In this document: positions 21,560 through 21,618 of the stretch, piece by piece
Position numbering within the stretch: the first letter of the stretch is position 1
Layout: each line of letters begins with the position of its first letter
Source of the DNA: DATJWY01 sp035500775
GTDB taxonomy: Bacteria; Pseudomonadota; Alphaproteobacteria; Acetobacterales; Acetobacteraceae
Length of the DNA stretch: 21,618 nucleotides
Assembly: GCA_035500775.1 (NCBI GenBank)
Contig: DATJWY010000091.1
Coordinates: 1 to 21,618 of the forward strand
Reading direction: 5' to 3'
The notes under the pieces: generated by a model
The model's database searches: none
Told to the model about the DNA's origin: nothing
Seen by the model: the letters and a program-made list of their open reading frames with translations, nothing else
Translations under genes and position numbers: made by a program

Positions 21560-21603
21560 GGCCAGGGCTCCGCCCTGGACCCGCTGGGGCCTTGAGGCCC
21601 CAG
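21560..21603 (+). repeat. Palindromic repeat after rplT, possible terminator
   Basis: Two hairpins follow each other: CCAGGGC/GCCCTGG at 21562-21578 and CTGGGGCC/GGCCCCAG at 21584-21603. The first half matches the repeat family; the second hairpin differs in sequence from the CCAAAGGC type but keeps its place. There is no T run, so termination would not be of the classical kind. Confidence 0.75.
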
Positions 21604-21618
21604 ACCCCCAATACTTAA

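Overview
The window is about 21.6 kb of high-GC DNA from an alphaproteobacterium, most likely of the family Acetobacteraceae (Rhodospirillales). Three things point there: the dnaA-dnaN-recF block next to rpsT and mutM; the dapF-mtaB-ftsY operon; and a periplasmic three-part molybdenum dehydrogenase of the type common in acetic acid bacteria and relatives. No species can be named from sequence reading alone. No tRNA, rRNA, CRISPR array, transposase or integrase was seen.

Layout. On the minus strand from 4159 down to 1 lie rpsT, dnaA, dnaN and the first 168 codons of recF: ribosomal protein S20, the replication initiator, the sliding clamp and the gap-repair loader. mutM (minus) and ubiE (plus) diverge at about 5200. 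coaBC (plus) meets a small unknown membrane-protein gene (minus) tail to tail, and dut follows on plus. From 8829 to 11949 is an ABC importer on plus: a fused, duplicated permease and an ATPase with a C-terminal regulatory-type extension, with no binding-protein gene beside them.

From 11950 to 13356 the DNA changes character. It holds the 3' end of a lost outer-membrane protein gene with its terminator, a translationally coupled pair of small unknown genes (minus), an AT-rich stretch, and palindromic elements. Two 60-bp direct repeats (58/60 identical) bracket the small-gene segment. This is the part of the window most like an accessory island.

From 16405 down to 13357 the minus strand carries dapF-mtaB-ftsY (lysine/peptidoglycan precursor, tRNA methylthiolation, SRP receptor), with a 4-bp stop/start overlap between dapF and mtaB. 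From 20659 down to 16649 is a [2Fe-2S] subunit, a Tat-exported molybdopterin subunit and a triheme cytochrome c, which together should oxidise a substrate such as an aldehyde or N-heterocycle in the periplasm and pass electrons to the respiratory chain. rpmI-rplT (plus) close the window.

A family of GC-rich modular palindromic repeats sits at many gene ends (about 505, 1940, 6045, 14304, 16463, 17972 and 21560). One diverged 72-76 bp module occurs in opposite orientation on either side of dnaN. No complete new system could be proved. The best leads are the 12.1-13.3 kb island with its coupled small genes, the palindromic repeats, and a displaced zinc ligand in MutM.
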